Shown: in pieces, positions 42,267 through 52,403 of the stretch
How positions within the stretch are numbered: position 1 is the first letter of the stretch
Layout: each line of letters begins with the position of its first letter
NCBI RefSeq assembly: GCF_029688735.1
Contig: NZ_JARULD010000003.1
Location: 124,001-188,000 of the forward strand
Origin: Qipengyuania flavescens
Lineage (GTDB): Bacteria; Pseudomonadota; Alphaproteobacteria; Sphingomonadales; Sphingomonadaceae
Reading direction: 5' to 3'
Length of the DNA stretch: 64,000 nucleotides
Notes under the pieces: model-generated
Database searches by the model: none
What the model was told of the DNA's origin: nothing
What the model saw: the letters and a program-made list of their open reading frames with translations, nothing else
Position numbers and translations under genes: made by a program

Positions 42267-42880
42267 CGCTGCTTCACACTCCGGCCACCACGTTCGGGTT
42301 GAGGCCGGACCTCGCTGTGATCGCTAAGCGAGTGAAGCCGTCCTCGAAGGTGTTAGATATTGGTTGCGGAAATGGCGAACTCATGGAGGTCTTGCAGACT
42401 CACATGTGGTGCGATGTACGCGGGATAGAGATCGACGGCGACTGCGTCGAGCGCTGCGTCAGCCAGGGCCTTAGCGTGGTCCAGGGCGATGCCGACCGCG
42501 ACCTCGCCGACTATCCCGACAAGGGCTTCGACTACGCGATCCTCAGCCAGACGCTGCAGACCGCCGCGCGGCCCGACCGCATGCTGGACGAGCTGCTACG
42601 CGTCGGCACCCGCGCTTTCGTCAGCTTCCCCAATTTCGCCCACTGGCGCACCCGCGCTGCGCTGCTGTTCGGCGGCCGCATGCCGGTAACGCGCGCGATC
42701 CCGGTCAGCTGGTACGCCACCGAGAATATCCACCACGTCACGGTGAAGGACTTCCGCGACCTCGCGAAGGAAAAGGGCGCACGGATCGAACGCGAATGGT
42801 TCTTTGCAGGGGAACGGCAGTTGGGCCGAGCGGGAGCCAACGGCCGCGCGGAGTTCGCCGTCTTCGAACTGAGCCGCTAG
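42263..42880 (+). CDS. metW: Methionine biosynthesis protein MetW (SAM-methyltransferase fold)
   Basis: 205 residues. [16 protein letters not shown] is the SAM-binding motif [21 protein letters not shown] motif II, and [20 protein letters not shown] the following strand; [20 protein letters not shown] and [18 protein letters not shown] are MetW hallmarks. MetW stabilises and activates MetX. Its last codons overlap the stop of the convergent fghA gene by four bases. Confidence 0.95.
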   Translation: MTLLHTPATTFGLRPDLAVIAKRVKPSSKVLDIGCGNGELMEVLQTHMWCDVRGIEIDGDCVERCVSQGLSVVQGDADRDLADYPDKGFDYAILSQTLQTAARPDRMLDELLRVGTRAFVSFPNFAHWRTRAALLFGGRMPVTRAIPVSWYATENIHHVTVKDFRDLAKEKGARIEREWFFAGERQLGRAGANGRAEFAVFELSR

Positions 42881-43716
42881 GCCCCCAACCGCTCCGCGTG
42901 CCACGCGACATGCTCGGCCATGAAGGTCGAGATGAAATAATAGGAGTGGTCGTACCCCTGCTGCATGCGGATTTCGGGACTCATGCCGGCCTTGGCGCAG
43001 GCCATCGAGAGGGTGCCGGTCTTGAGCTGCTCCTCGAGGAAATTGTCCGCCGTGCCCTGATCGACCAGCAGATGGTCGAGCCGCGCGCCGTCCTCGATTA
43101 GCGCGACTGCGTCGTATTCGCGCCATGCCGCGCGATCCTCGCCGAGATAGCGGCCGAGCGCTTTTTCGCCCCACGGTACTTGGCTCGGCGCGACGATCGG
43201 GCTGAAGGCGCTGACCGAGCGGAAACGGTCGGGATTGCGCAGGCCGATGGTCAGTGCGCCGTGGCCGCCCATCGAATGGCCGGTGATCGATTGCCGCTCC
43301 AGGTCGACCGGAAATTCCGCCGCGATCACTTCCGGCAGTTCCTGCTCGATATAGCTGCGCATCCGGTAATGCTTCGCCCACGGCTCTTGCGTCGCATCGA
43401 CATAGAAGCCCGCGCCCTTACCGAAATCGTATTCGTCCGCATCGGGCACATCCTCGCCGCGCGGGCTGGTGTCGGGCGCGACGAAGACGATGCCGTGCTC
43501 GGCGCAGGCGCGGCGATATTCGCCCTTTTCGGTGACGTTCTCATGCGTGCAGGTGAGGCCGGCGAGATACCACAGCACCGGCAGCTTGATCCCGGGCATG
43601 TGCGGCGGGACATAGACCGAGAACGTCATCTCCGTCCCGGTCTCGCGCGACTGGTGGGAGCAGACGAATTGCTCGCCCTCATAGGCCCTGTTTTGCGAAA
43701 GATAGTCGAGCGGCAT
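42877..43716 (-). CDS. fghA: S-formylglutathione hydrolase
   Basis: 279 residues from the ATG at 43716. An esterase-D alpha/beta hydrolase: PVLWYLAGLTCTHENVTEKG, FYVDATQEPWAKHYRMRSYI, the nucleophile in SITGHSMGGHGALTIGLRNP, and the C-terminal His in QGYDHSYYFISTFMAEHV. It releases formate from S-formylglutathione, the second step of glutathione-dependent formaldehyde oxidation; the first enzyme is encoded upstream at 44630. Confidence 0.95.
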   Translation of the reverse strand: MPLDYLSQNRAYEGEQFVCSHQSRETGTEMTFSVYVPPHMPGIKLPVLWYLAGLTCTHENVTEKGEYRRACAEHGIVFVAPDTSPRGEDVPDADEYDFGKGAGFYVDATQEPWAKHYRMRSYIEQELPEVIAAEFPVDLERQSITGHSMGGHGALTIGLRNPDRFRSVSAFSPIVAPSQVPWGEKALGRYLGEDRAAWREYDAVALIEDGARLDHLLVDQGTADNFLEEQLKTGTLSMACAKAGMSPEIRMQQGYDHSYYFISTFMAEHVAWHAERLGA

Positions 43717-43832
43717 GCGTCTATTTCCTGTCGTATCGTCTCTTCGGCTCGCCCCAATACGCGAAGGGCGCAGCCGGCCAAGAACCGCTGCGCCCAAAGC
43801 ACCCCTGTGCGGGACGATATGATCGGTTGCCC

Positions 43833-44213
43833 TTAGCCCGGGCGATACATCGCGCAAACCTTGTTGCCGGCCGGATCGCGCAGATAGGCGAGATAGAGCT
43901 TCATGCCCGCGCCTTCGCGGATGCCCGGCGGATCCTCGATCTCGGTACCGCCGTTCTCGCTGCCCGCCTTGTGCCAGGCGTCGGCCATGTCTTCGCTCGA
44001 GGCGGCAAATCCGATGGTCGAGCCATTGCCGCAGCTGGCCGGCTGGCCGTCGATGGGCTTGGTCAGGAGGAAGATCCCGCCATTATGCATATAGATCACC
44101 CGGCCCTTGGGATCGATCTGCCCCTCGTTTCCGCCGAGCGCCTTGAAGCAGGCATCGTAGAACTTCTTCGAGGCGTCGATATCGTCGGCCCCCAGCATGA
44201 CGTGACTGAACAT
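43833..44213 (-). CDS. VOC-superfamily (glyoxalase/bleomycin-resistance-like) protein
   Basis: 126 residues. MFSHVMLGADDIDASKKFYD is a typical first beta-alpha module of the vicinal-oxygen-chelate fold, and KLYLAYLRDPAGNKVCAMY the last strand. Sits between the two formaldehyde-detoxification genes on the same strand, so it may act on a glutathione adduct, but the substrate is unknown. Confidence 0.88.
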   Translation of the reverse strand: MFSHVMLGADDIDASKKFYDACFKALGGNEGQIDPKGRVIYMHNGGIFLLTKPIDGQPASCGNGSTIGFAASSEDMADAWHKAGSENGGTEIEDPPGIREGAGMKLYLAYLRDPAGNKVCAMYRPG

Positions 44214-44276
44214 ATATTTTCTCTCCTTTACGTTTCGATTCGCTACCTTAATGGGACCCCCGGACCGCGCAAGCAG

Positions 44277-44629
44277 TCAGACGTCGACCGCGACAGTCGC
44301 CGTCTCCGGATCGCCCGTATTCGGCGACTCGGCAGGATCCAGCATCAGCAGCTGGACTTCCCCCTTGCGCGCGGCGGGGCGGTGTTCCTCGCCCGTTGCG
44401 ATCAGCAGCAGCTCGCCCGGCAGCAGCGTTTCGGTGCGGTCGCGAAATTCGACCTCCAGCTCGCCTGAGATGCACAGGAAGAGTTCGTCATGGGTATGGC
44501 TGTGCCAGTCGAATTCGCCATCGAGCTTCGCGATACGGACCTCGTGCCCTTCGTATCGCGCAACGATGCGCGGCGCCCAATGCTCGGTGAAGGTGGCGAA
44601 TTTGTCGGCGAGGACGACCTTCTCCGCCA

Positions 44630-44630
<1 letters not shown>
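44277..44630 (-). CDS. Small cupin protein
   Basis: 117 residues, start overlapping the frmA stop (ATGA). The cupin motifs are DWHSHTHDELFLCISGELEV (motif 1, with metal-ligand His and Glu) and PGELLLIATGEEHRPAARKG (motif 2). A single-domain cupin in the formaldehyde cluster could bind metal or help handle a glutathione adduct; the function is not established. Confidence 0.88.
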
Positions 44631-45736
<1,106 letters not shown>

Positions 45737-45834
45737 AATTCGTGTCTCCTGTTTGCCCGCGGACCTAGGCAAAGCGGCGTAGCCTCGCAAGGACGGTTGC
45801 CCGCCATTCAGGCGAGGGGATATAGAGACGCGGC

Positions 45835-46221
45835 ATGACGAAACTGCTTCTCGCCGCCGGCCTCGCCCTCGCATCGCTCCCGCTCGCCGCGCAGGATGCG
45901 CCTGCTACTGCAGAGGCCGCGCTGCCCACACTAACGCTCGAACAGCGCAGCAGCCTCCGCTGCGGCGTCGCTTTCGGCCTGATCGCCAAGGGCCAGGCGG
46001 AAGGCGATGCGCGCGCCGCCGCCTATCCCGCGATGGAGCCGCGCGGGCGCGAATTCTTCGTGCGGACGATGGCCGGGCTGATGGACGATCACGACCTTAC
46101 CCGCGAACAGGCGAACAAGCTGGCCTTCGAAACCACGGTGACGCTGATGAACGAAGGGCTGGAAGCGCGCGAGGCGATGATGCCGAACTGCCTCCTGCTG
46201 CTGGAGGCTTCGGGCGTTTGA
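45835..46221 (+). CDS. Small exported protein of unknown function
   Basis: 128 residues with a signal peptide ([20 protein letters not shown], cleavage near residue 19). The mature part is helical, with two Cys ([10 protein letters not shown] and [12 protein letters not shown]) that could form a disulfide. I do not recognise a family. Reads rightward, divergent from frmA, followed by another small exported protein. Confidence 0.75.
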   Translation: MTKLLLAAGLALASLPLAAQDAPATAEAALPTLTLEQRSSLRCGVAFGLIAKGQAEGDARAAAYPAMEPRGREFFVRTMAGLMDDHDLTREQANKLAFETTVTLMNEGLEAREAMMPNCLLLLEASGV

Positions 46222-46281
46222 GCCCGTTCATGGCAGACTCAGCGCAAATGCGGTAAATACCGCGCGACCAGATCTCGGGGA

Positions 46282-46731
46282 ATGACCATGCGTAATGCCG
46301 TCCTGCCTCTCGCCGCCGCGCTCGCGGTGACTGCCGCGCCTGCCGCCGCGCAGGATTACGACGCGCCGGACATGGATGCTGCGGCCGACGCCTTGCCGCT
46401 CGCCGACATGGCCGAGGATATGCGCGATCCGGAGCGCCAGCGCGACATGGCGCTGATGCTCCAGACCATGACCGAAGTGCTGCTCGACCTGCCGATCGCT
46501 CCGCTGGCCAAGGCCGCGGCCGATATGGCGGGGGAGAAGGCCGAGGAAATCGATCCCGATCTCACCCTGCGCAAGGTTGCGCCCGATGCGGGCCGGTTGA
46601 GCGAGGAAGTCGCCGTGGTCGTCCCGCGCGCGATGCAGGCGATGGGCGGGCTTGCCGAAGGGCTGTCCGAAATGACGCCAGCGCTGCGCGATATGGCCCG
46701 CCGGATGCGTGAAGCGCTCCCGAAAGACTAA
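46282..46731 (+). CDS. Small exported acidic helical protein of unknown function
   Basis: 149 residues, start MTMRNAVLPLAAALAVTAAP, signal cleavage near AAAQ. The mature protein is Asp/Glu/Met-rich and helical (MAEDMRDPERQRDMALMLQT) with no Cys. Unknown function; similar short exported proteins are common in Sphingomonadales genomes. Sixty bases after the preceding exported-protein gene. Confidence 0.75.
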   Translation: MTMRNAVLPLAAALAVTAAPAAAQDYDAPDMDAAADALPLADMAEDMRDPERQRDMALMLQTMTEVLLDLPIAPLAKAAADMAGEKAEEIDPDLTLRKVAPDAGRLSEEVAVVVPRAMQAMGGLAEGLSEMTPALRDMARRMREALPKD

Positions 46732-46803
46732 CCAGCCGCCGATCCACTGGAATTTTAGCGTCTTCGCGCGCCGCCGTGGTGGACGCGCGAGTCGCACTGG
46801 TGC

Positions 46804-47490
46804 ATGAGCGGTGGACCGATGTGGCAGCTCTACCAGTTCCCCCTGTGTCCCTTCAGTCGCAAGCTGCGCCTGCTCATGAGCGAGAAGAACGTCGCTTATG
46901 AGCTGGTGCGCGAGAACCCGTGGGAAGGGCGCGACGAGTTCTGGCAGCTGAACCCGGCGGGCCGCACGCCGGTGCTCCACGATCCCGACCGCCGCATCGC
47001 TCTCGCCGATAGCCGCGCGATCTGCGAGTTGCTGGAGGAAACGGTCGACCGTAATCCGATGATCAACGGATCGGCGCTGCAACGCGCGGAAATCCGCCGG
47101 CTGGTCGCGCTGTTCGACGAGAACCTCTATGCCGACGTCACCGCGCCCGCACTGCACGAGAAGATGAAGAAGCGCATCGTCTTGCGCCAGTCGCCCGATG
47201 CGCAGGTGCTGCGCCAGATGGGCCGCCTGCTGCACGGCCACCTCGACTATATCGACTGGCTGGTGGACACGCGCCAATGGCTCGCGGGGCCGACGCTGAG
47301 CCTTGCCGACCTCGCCTGCGCGGCGCAGCTTTCGGTGGTGGAATATCTCGGCGCGATGGACTGGAAGGGCCACGAACAGGCGCACGACTGGTACATGGTG
47401 ATCAAGAGCCGACCGAGCTTCCGCCCGCTGCTGGCCGAGAAGATGGAAGGCCTGCCCCCGCCGCGCGAGTATGCGGCGTTGGATTTGTGA
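46804..47490 (+). CDS. Glutathione S-transferase family protein, FzlA-like
   Basis: 228 residues, with an alternative ATG at 46819 (MWQLYQFPLCPFSRKLRLLM). N-terminal thioredoxin-like domain has FPLCPFSRK and NPAGRTPVLHDPDRRIALAD with the usual ADSRAICELLEE helix; the C-terminal helical domain contains WLAGPTLSLADLACAAQLSV. The opening motif and overall length resemble FzlA, the alphaproteobacterial GST-fold protein that binds FtsZ filaments. A catalytic transferase role is the alternative. Confidence 0.8.
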   Translation: MSGGPMWQLYQFPLCPFSRKLRLLMSEKNVAYELVRENPWEGRDEFWQLNPAGRTPVLHDPDRRIALADSRAICELLEETVDRNPMINGSALQRAEIRRLVALFDENLYADVTAPALHEKMKKRIVLRQSPDAQVLRQMGRLLHGHLDYIDWLVDTRQWLAGPTLSLADLACAAQLSVVEYLGAMDWKGHEQAHDWYMVIKSRPSFRPLLAEKMEGLPPPREYAALDL

Positions 47491-47505
47491 GAACGGCCGG
47501 CCTGA

Positions 47506-47784
47506 TCAGTGTTCTCTTTCGTTTTTCATCCACGGCTCGCGCTGGACCCAAATTTTCGGGACCGAATACTTTTCAGCCCAACCTTTAGCAGCAGCTAACG
47601 CCCGCTCTAGATTCACATCGTTCTCTGATGGTGAACCGTAGAAAACGCTTTCACCATTCGGTTTGCGGCTCCAGCCGCTCCCATAAAAGCCGCCCTCATC
47701 GTTCGCTTCGACTAGAAGCCAACGCTCCTCGTCCCCAAGCACGGGGAGCTTTTCATGAGGCTCAAGGTAGACGACTTCTGCCAT
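47506..47784 (-). CDS. Small conserved protein of unknown function
   Basis: 92 residues: VLGDEERWLLVEANDEGGFY, then WSRKPNGESVFYGSPSENDV and ALAAAKGWAEKYSVPKIWVQ. A compact soluble protein with no recognised domain. Its higher AT content at the 3' end differs from neighbours. Lies downstream of mutM on the same strand, convergent with the GST gene. Confidence 0.6.
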   Translation of the reverse strand: MAEVVYLEPHEKLPVLGDEERWLLVEANDEGGFYGSGWSRKPNGESVFYGSPSENDVNLERALAAAKGWAEKYSVPKIWVQREPWMKNEREH

Positions 47785-47845
47785 TGTTTGCGACTAGCTT
47801 GCCTAGGGCTGTCGAGCAACGCTGCTATGCAGCAAGGACTTGTAT

Positions 47846-48661
47846 TTACCGCTGACAGACCGGGCAGAACCACGTGCTGCGTCCGCCCTGCACGATGCGC
47901 CGGATCGTGCCGCCGTCCTCGTGGTGGCAGGCCTCGCCCTCGCGGCCGTAGACGTGGAAGCGGGTGGCGAAGTAGCCGAGGTTGCCATCGGGCTGGGCGA
48001 AATCGCGTAACGTGCTGCCGCCGTCGCGGATCGACTGTTCGAGCACTTCGCGGATCGCGGGGACGAGGCGGCGCAATTGCGGCATGGTCACCTTGCCGCC
48101 GGCCTTTCGCGGGCTGATCCCGCTGCGCCACAGCGCCTCGCAGACGTAGATATTGCCGAGCCCCGCCACGATCCGCTGGTCGAGCAGCAGCAGCTTGATC
48201 GCCTGTTTGCGCCCGCGCGTCGCCTCGCGCAGGTGCTCAGCGGTGAGCGCATCGCCCAGCGGCTCCGGCCCCAGCGCGGCGAAGGGTTTCCACGTCACCA
48301 GCTCTTGCGTTGTCATCAAATCGACCGAACCGAAGCGGCGCGGATCGTTGAGCGCGAAACGGTTGTGCGCGGTCTCCAGGATCAGGTGATCGTGCTTGTC
48401 GGCATCCTCGGGGTCGATCCGCCAGCGCCCGCTCATGCCGAGGTGAAACACCATCGCATGATCGCGGCTGGTGTGGATCAGCCCGTATTTCGCCCGTCGC
48501 GTCAGATGCGTGACACTCGCCCCCGTCAGCGCCTGCACCAGACCGGCGGGGAAGGGGCGGCGCATGTCGGGACGGTTGACCGTAACGCGCGTGATGGTTT
48601 CGCCCTCGAGGAACCGCGCAAGCCCGCGGACGGTGGTTTCGACTTCGGGGAGTTCGGGCAT
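47846..48661 (-). CDS. mutM: Formamidopyrimidine-DNA glycosylase
   Basis: 271 residues from the ATG at 48661. The invariant N-terminus PELPEVETTVRGL has the catalytic Pro2 and Glu3. KYGLIHTSRDHAMVFHLGMS and the H2TH segment VAGLGNIYVCEALWRSGISP follow; the C-terminal zinc finger is CHHEDGGTIRRIV...FCPVCQR. It removes oxidised purines such as 8-oxoguanine. Divergent from ubiE across a repeat-rich gap. Confidence 0.97.
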   Translation of the reverse strand: MPELPEVETTVRGLARFLEGETITRVTVNRPDMRRPFPAGLVQALTGASVTHLTRRAKYGLIHTSRDHAMVFHLGMSGRWRIDPEDADKHDHLILETAHNRFALNDPRRFGSVDLMTTQELVTWKPFAALGPEPLGDALTAEHLREATRGRKQAIKLLLLDQRIVAGLGNIYVCEALWRSGISPRKAGGKVTMPQLRRLVPAIREVLEQSIRDGGSTLRDFAQPDGNLGYFATRFHVYGREGEACHHEDGGTIRRIVQGGRSTWFCPVCQR

Positions 48662-48746
48662 GGTGGGGTTCGAGTAACAGGAGGGTCGGGGGGCGTCTAT
48701 GAGGAGGTTTTCTGCGTGCGGAAAGCGCATCCGCGCTTCCCTTGCG

Positions 48747-48828
48747 GCGGCATCAGCCCACTCCCCCACCCGGCCACCCACGGCACGGTATTCTATGGGT
48801 GGCCGGGTGGGGGAGTGGGCTGGTGCCG
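48747..48828. repeat. Very long perfect hairpin
   Basis: The 27 bases at 48754-48780 (beginning CAGCCCACTCCCCCACCC) are the exact reverse complement of 48796-48822, with a 15-base loop. After one mismatch, GCGGCA and TGCCGC extend the stem by six pairs. Such perfect symmetry implies recent duplication-inversion or selection as an RNA or DNA structure. Confidence 0.9.
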
Positions 48829-48829
48829 C

Positions 48830-48943
48830 AAGCTATCGACGGACGTCGATAGCGCACCCAACAAAGACTCCGGGAGGGGGAGCGGGACGGAACAGCTAGC
48901 CCTCGACGGATGTCGACGGCGCACCTGACAAAAACTCCTCCCC
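48830..48943. repeat. Two diverged copies of a palindromic unit
   Basis: Unit one begins AGCTATCGACGGACGTCGAT (GCTATCGACG-GA-CGTCGATAGC hairpin) and continues GCGCACCCAACAAAGACTCC. Unit two, from about 48892, begins AGCTAGCCCTCGACGGATGT and continues GCGCACCTGACAAAAACTCC. Both are followed by G- or C-rich tracts. They look like REP-type elements. Confidence 0.7.
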
Positions 48944-48989
48944 CCATTCCCCTTTGCGCTCCGCTCAATTCCCCCTAAAGCCCACCGCC

Positions 48990-49721
48990 ATGACCGACAC
49001 CGTTTCCTTCGGCTACGAAGACATCGACGCGACCGAGAAAACCGGCCGCGTGGGCGAGGTTTTCTCCAGCGTCGCCGCCAAATACGACATCATGAACGAT
49101 GCCATGTCGGGCGGCATGCATCGCCTCTGGAAGAACCGCTTCGTCGCGCGGGTGAAGCCGCAGGAGGGCGAGGCGATCCTCGACATGGCGGGCGGTACAG
49201 GCGACATCGCCTTCCGCTTGGCGACAAGCGGCGCAAGCGTGACCGTCAGCGACATCAACCAGGACATGCTCGATGTCGGCATCGAACGCGCGATGGAGCG
49301 CGGGATCGACGGGCTGGTATGGTCGCGCCAGAACGCGGAGGAACTGACCTTCTCCAGCCGCATCTTCGACGCCTACACCATCGCCTTCGGCATCCGGAAC
49401 GTCACCCACATCGACAAGGCCCTGCGCGAGGCGCACCGCGTGTTGAAGTTCGGCGGGCGCTTCTTCTGCCTCGAATTCAGCCAGACCGACTGGCCGGGCT
49501 TCAAGGACGTGTACGATCTCTATTCGCACAAACTCATGCCGCAGATCGGCAAGGCCATCGCCAATGACGAGGACAGCTACCGCTATCTGGCCGAATCGAT
49601 CCGCCGCTTTCCGAAGCCCGCGGAATTCGAAGCGATGATCCGCGGTGCGGGGTTCGAGAATACGCGGGTGGAATCGATCCTGGGCGGTGCGGTGAACATC
49701 CATTCGGGGTGGAAGGTTTAG
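48990..49721 (+). CDS. ubiE: Ubiquinone/menaquinone C-methyltransferase
   Basis: 243 residues from the ATG at 48990. VGEVFSSVAAKYDIMNDAMS is UbiE signature 1, ILDMAGGTGDIAFRLA the SAM motif, and FCLEFSQTDWPGFKDVYDLY then RFPKPAEFEAMIRGAGF the C-terminal signature. It methylates the quinone ring carbon. It is followed after one base by ubiB, and the two form a quinone-synthesis operon. Confidence 0.96.
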   Translation: MTDTVSFGYEDIDATEKTGRVGEVFSSVAAKYDIMNDAMSGGMHRLWKNRFVARVKPQEGEAILDMAGGTGDIAFRLATSGASVTVSDINQDMLDVGIERAMERGIDGLVWSRQNAEELTFSSRIFDAYTIAFGIRNVTHIDKALREAHRVLKFGGRFFCLEFSQTDWPGFKDVYDLYSHKLMPQIGKAIANDEDSYRYLAESIRRFPKPAEFEAMIRGAGFENTRVESILGGAVNIHSGWKV

Positions 49722-49722
49722 A

Positions 49723-51285
49723 GTGGCGAGACCGCTCACTCACATTCTCCGGCTCGGCAAGTGGGCGCGCATCCTTGCGCGGCACGGCGCGCTGCGCGGT
49801 ATCCAGAACGATCCCAATACGCCGGTTCCGGTCAAGCGGCTGATCGGCATCTTCAGCATTGGCACGATGAAGTCGCGCGAGCCGGATTACGCCGGCGCCT
49901 TCCGTGAGATCGGCCCGGCCGCCATCAAGCTCGGCCAGACGCTCGCCACGCGCCCCGATCTGGTCGGCGAGGATGCGGCGCGCAATCTGCTCAAGCTGCA
50001 GGACGATCTCCCGCCGGTGGATTTCGAGCTGATCCGCCAGAGCATCGAGTCGAGCTTCGAGCAGCCGCTCGAAAATCTCTATGCCGAATTCGACCCTGTG
50101 CCGGTCGGTGCGGCCTCCATCGCGCAGGTCCACCGCGCGGTCACGACCGAGGGCCGGCAGGTCGCCGTCAAGGTCCTGCGCCCCGGCGTGCGCGAGCGCT
50201 TCGCCAAGGATATCGCGACCTACGAATGGGCCGCCGCCCATCTCGAAAGCTTCGGCGGAGAGGCGGCGCGCCTGCGCCCGCGCCTCGTCATCGCCAATTT
50301 CAAACGCTGGACCAATCGCGAGCTCGACCTGCGGCGCGAAGCGGCCAGCGCCTCCGAACTGGCCGAGCACATGGTCGGCACCGAGGGCTACGAAATTCCC
50401 GGTATCGACTGGGACCGCACCAATGGCCGGGTGATGACGGTCGACTGGATCGACGGCGTCAAGATCAGCGATACCGCGGCGATCCGTGCGGCGGGGCACG
50501 ATGTGAACGAGCTGGCCAGCCGCCTTGTGCTCGCCTTCCTCAAGCAGGCGATCGCCGCCGGGTTCTTCCATGCCGACATGCACCAGGGGAACCTGTTCGT
50601 GAAACCGGACGGGACCATTGCCGCGATCGATTTCGGCATCATGGGGCGGATCGACCGGCAGGCGCGCATGTGGCTGGCGGAAATCCTCTACGGACTCACG
50701 ACCGGCAATTACCGCCGTGTGGCCGAGATCCATTTCGAAGCGCAATATGTGCCGAGCTATCACAATGTCGACGAGTTCGCGACGGCGCTGCGAGCGGTGG
50801 GCGAGCCGATGCGCGGCAAGCCGGTGAGCGAGCTGTCGGTCGGCCAGATGCTCGACGGGCTCTTCGCCATTACGCGCGATTTCGACATGCAGACCCAGCC
50901 GCACCTGCTGCTGCTGCAAAAGACCATGGTGATGGTCGAAGGCATCGCCACCCAGCTCAATCCCGGCATCAACATGTGGGACACCAGCGCGCCCTATGTC
51001 CGCAGCTGGATTCGCGACGAGCTGGGGCCGGAAGCCGCCATTGCGGACCGCATTCGTACCGATACGGAAACGCTGCTGCGCATCCCCGACCTCGTGCGCC
51101 GGATCGAGGACCGCTTCCCGCCCAAGGGCGGCGCGCCCGAACCGCCGCCGCTGCCCGATATCGAATTGATGTGGGAAAGGCGCGAACGCAAGGAGCGCGG
51201 ACGCGGCTGGCCGGGCTATGTGCTGGCGGCACTCGGAGGGGGTCTGGCTGCATGGGCGGCAGTGACGCAGGGACTGATCGGCTGA
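49723..51285 (+). CDS. ubiB: UbiB, ABC1-type kinase for ubiquinone synthesis
   Basis: 520 residues from a GTG. The family signature is GPAAIKLGQTLATRPDL (KxGQ), with GAASIAQVHRAVT as the Ala-rich nucleotide loop, VAVKVLRPGV carrying the Lys, and HADMHQGNLFVKPDG and IDFGIMGRIDRQAR the catalytic/metal region. A hydrophobic C-terminus (YVLAALGGGLAAWAAVTQGL) anchors it. Immediately after ubiE. Compare the accessory paralogue at 4186, which has a different kinase-loop context. Confidence 0.95.
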   Translation: MARPLTHILRLGKWARILARHGALRGIQNDPNTPVPVKRLIGIFSIGTMKSREPDYAGAFREIGPAAIKLGQTLATRPDLVGEDAARNLLKLQDDLPPVDFELIRQSIESSFEQPLENLYAEFDPVPVGAASIAQVHRAVTTEGRQVAVKVLRPGVRERFAKDIATYEWAAAHLESFGGEAARLRPRLVIANFKRWTNRELDLRREAASASELAEHMVGTEGYEIPGIDWDRTNGRVMTVDWIDGVKISDTAAIRAAGHDVNELASRLVLAFLKQAIAAGFFHADMHQGNLFVKPDGTIAAIDFGIMGRIDRQARMWLAEILYGLTTGNYRRVAEIHFEAQYVPSYHNVDEFATALRAVGEPMRGKPVSELSVGQMLDGLFAITRDFDMQTQPHLLLLQKTMVMVEGIATQLNPGINMWDTSAPYVRSWIRDELGPEAAIADRIRTDTETLLRIPDLVRRIEDRFPPKGGAPEPPPLPDIELMWERRERKERGRGWPGYVLAALGGGLAAWAAVTQGLIG

Positions 51286-52397
51286 CGGACGGCACGGCGG
51301 CGCCCGCATGGGACCGCTTCGCGCATTGGGGCACCTGGCCCGCGCGCGTGCTGCTGGCGGTCGTCGCGGTGCTGCTGGTGCTGGCGGCGCTCACTCCGCT
51401 CACGGCGACCCAGGATGGCGCACCTGCCGCGGTGCCGGAGATGCCGCTGCTTGGAGAGAGCGGTGTTCCCGCTTCTGAAACAAGGCCCGAACGCGATAAG
51501 GATCTCGCTTTCTACGACCGCGTGATCGACCGGATCGAAGGCGGCGAGAGATATTACGACTTCATCGTCGAGGAACAGCGCGCGAGCGATTACCCCTTGA
51601 GGCCCGGCGTGACCGTGCGCCTGCCGACGCTCGCCTACATTCACGCCTGGCTTGGCCAATCTGGCATGATCGTGATGGCGATCGCCCTCCTGCTAGCCAC
51701 CGTCTGGGCGTGGTGGCGCAGGCTGGGCGACGAGCCGGGCGGCGCTCGCGTCCGGATAGTCGGGGCTGCGCTCATGCTCATGGGCGGCTCGCTCGGCCTC
51801 AATCGTGCATTTTTCGTGCTGCACGAGCTTTGGGCAGGAATGCTGGTCGCGCTCGCCTTCGGCCTGCATCGTCCGGGGCGGTGGGGCTGGGCACTGGTCG
51901 TTGCGGCACTGGCCCTCGCCATTCGCGAGCATGTGCTGCCCTTCGTCCTGCTGATGGGCGCGATGGCTGCCTGGCGGCGCGACTGGAAGGAAACCGCAGC
52001 TTGGGGCGCGCTGGTAGCAATCTTTCTCGCGGCGATGGCCTGGCATGTGGCGCAAGTCACGCCGCAGCTCCTGCCGAGCGATCCCGAAAGCCCGGACTGG
52101 CTGGTGCTGCGCGGTCTTTCCGGCTGGCTCGGCAATGTCGTGCTGAGCTCGAACCTGCGCCTCCTGCCGCATGAAATCGCCGGCCCGATCGTGCTGTTGA
52201 TGGCGCTCGGCTGGGCAGGGTGGAAATCGCCCGCAGGCGTCACCGGGACGTTCCTCTATCTCGGCTACGGCCTCGCCTTCATGCTCGCCGGGCGGGTGAA
52301 CAATTTCTACTGGGGCGCGGTCGTCGCTCCGGCCATGTTCGTCGGCCTGGCATTCCTGCCGATGGCGCTGCGCTCGCTGTTCAGATCGGCGCGCTGA
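51252..52397 (+). CDS. Polytopic membrane protein of unknown function
   Basis: 381 residues from the ATG at 51252, overlapping ubiB by 34 bases. One helix (VLLAVVAVLLVLAALTPL), a periplasmic segment of about 90 residues (ERDKDLAFYDRVIDRIEGGE; YYDFIVEEQRASDYPLRPGV), then about eight more membrane helices. The periplasmic segment before a multi-helix body recalls lipid-linked-sugar transferase/polymerase-type proteins, but I cannot assign a family. Confidence 0.78.
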   Translation: MGGSDAGTDRLTDGTAAPAWDRFAHWGTWPARVLLAVVAVLLVLAALTPLTATQDGAPAAVPEMPLLGESGVPASETRPERDKDLAFYDRVIDRIEGGERYYDFIVEEQRASDYPLRPGVTVRLPTLAYIHAWLGQSGMIVMAIALLLATVWAWWRRLGDEPGGARVRIVGAALMLMGGSLGLNRAFFVLHELWAGMLVALAFGLHRPGRWGWALVVAALALAIREHVLPFVLLMGAMAAWRRDWKETAAWGALVAIFLAAMAWHVAQVTPQLLPSDPESPDWLVLRGLSGWLGNVVLSSNLRLLPHEIAGPIVLLMALGWAGWKSPAGVTGTFLYLGYGLAFMLAGRVNNFYWGAVVAPAMFVGLAFLPMALRSLFRSAR

Positions 52398-52403
52398 GCC
52401 GCC

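Larger units (their letters stand above)
48662..48989. other. Repeat-rich intergenic region between mutM and ubiE
   Basis: 328 bases containing a very long hairpin (48747-48828) and a duplicated palindromic unit of about 50 bases (48830-48943). No gene recognised; the ubiE ribosome site and both promoters must lie here or overlap the repeats. Confidence 0.6.

Noticed and set aside
48753-48968. 71-codon minus-strand ORF in the mutM-ubiE gap
   Set aside because: It is a translation of the palindromic repeats (PLPHPATH then GWPGGGVG) and not a gene.
49534-51309. 591-codon minus-strand ORF over ubiE-ubiB
   Set aside because: Antisense to ubiB, which has all family motifs; the ORF is His/Arg/Asp-rich without any recognisable fold.
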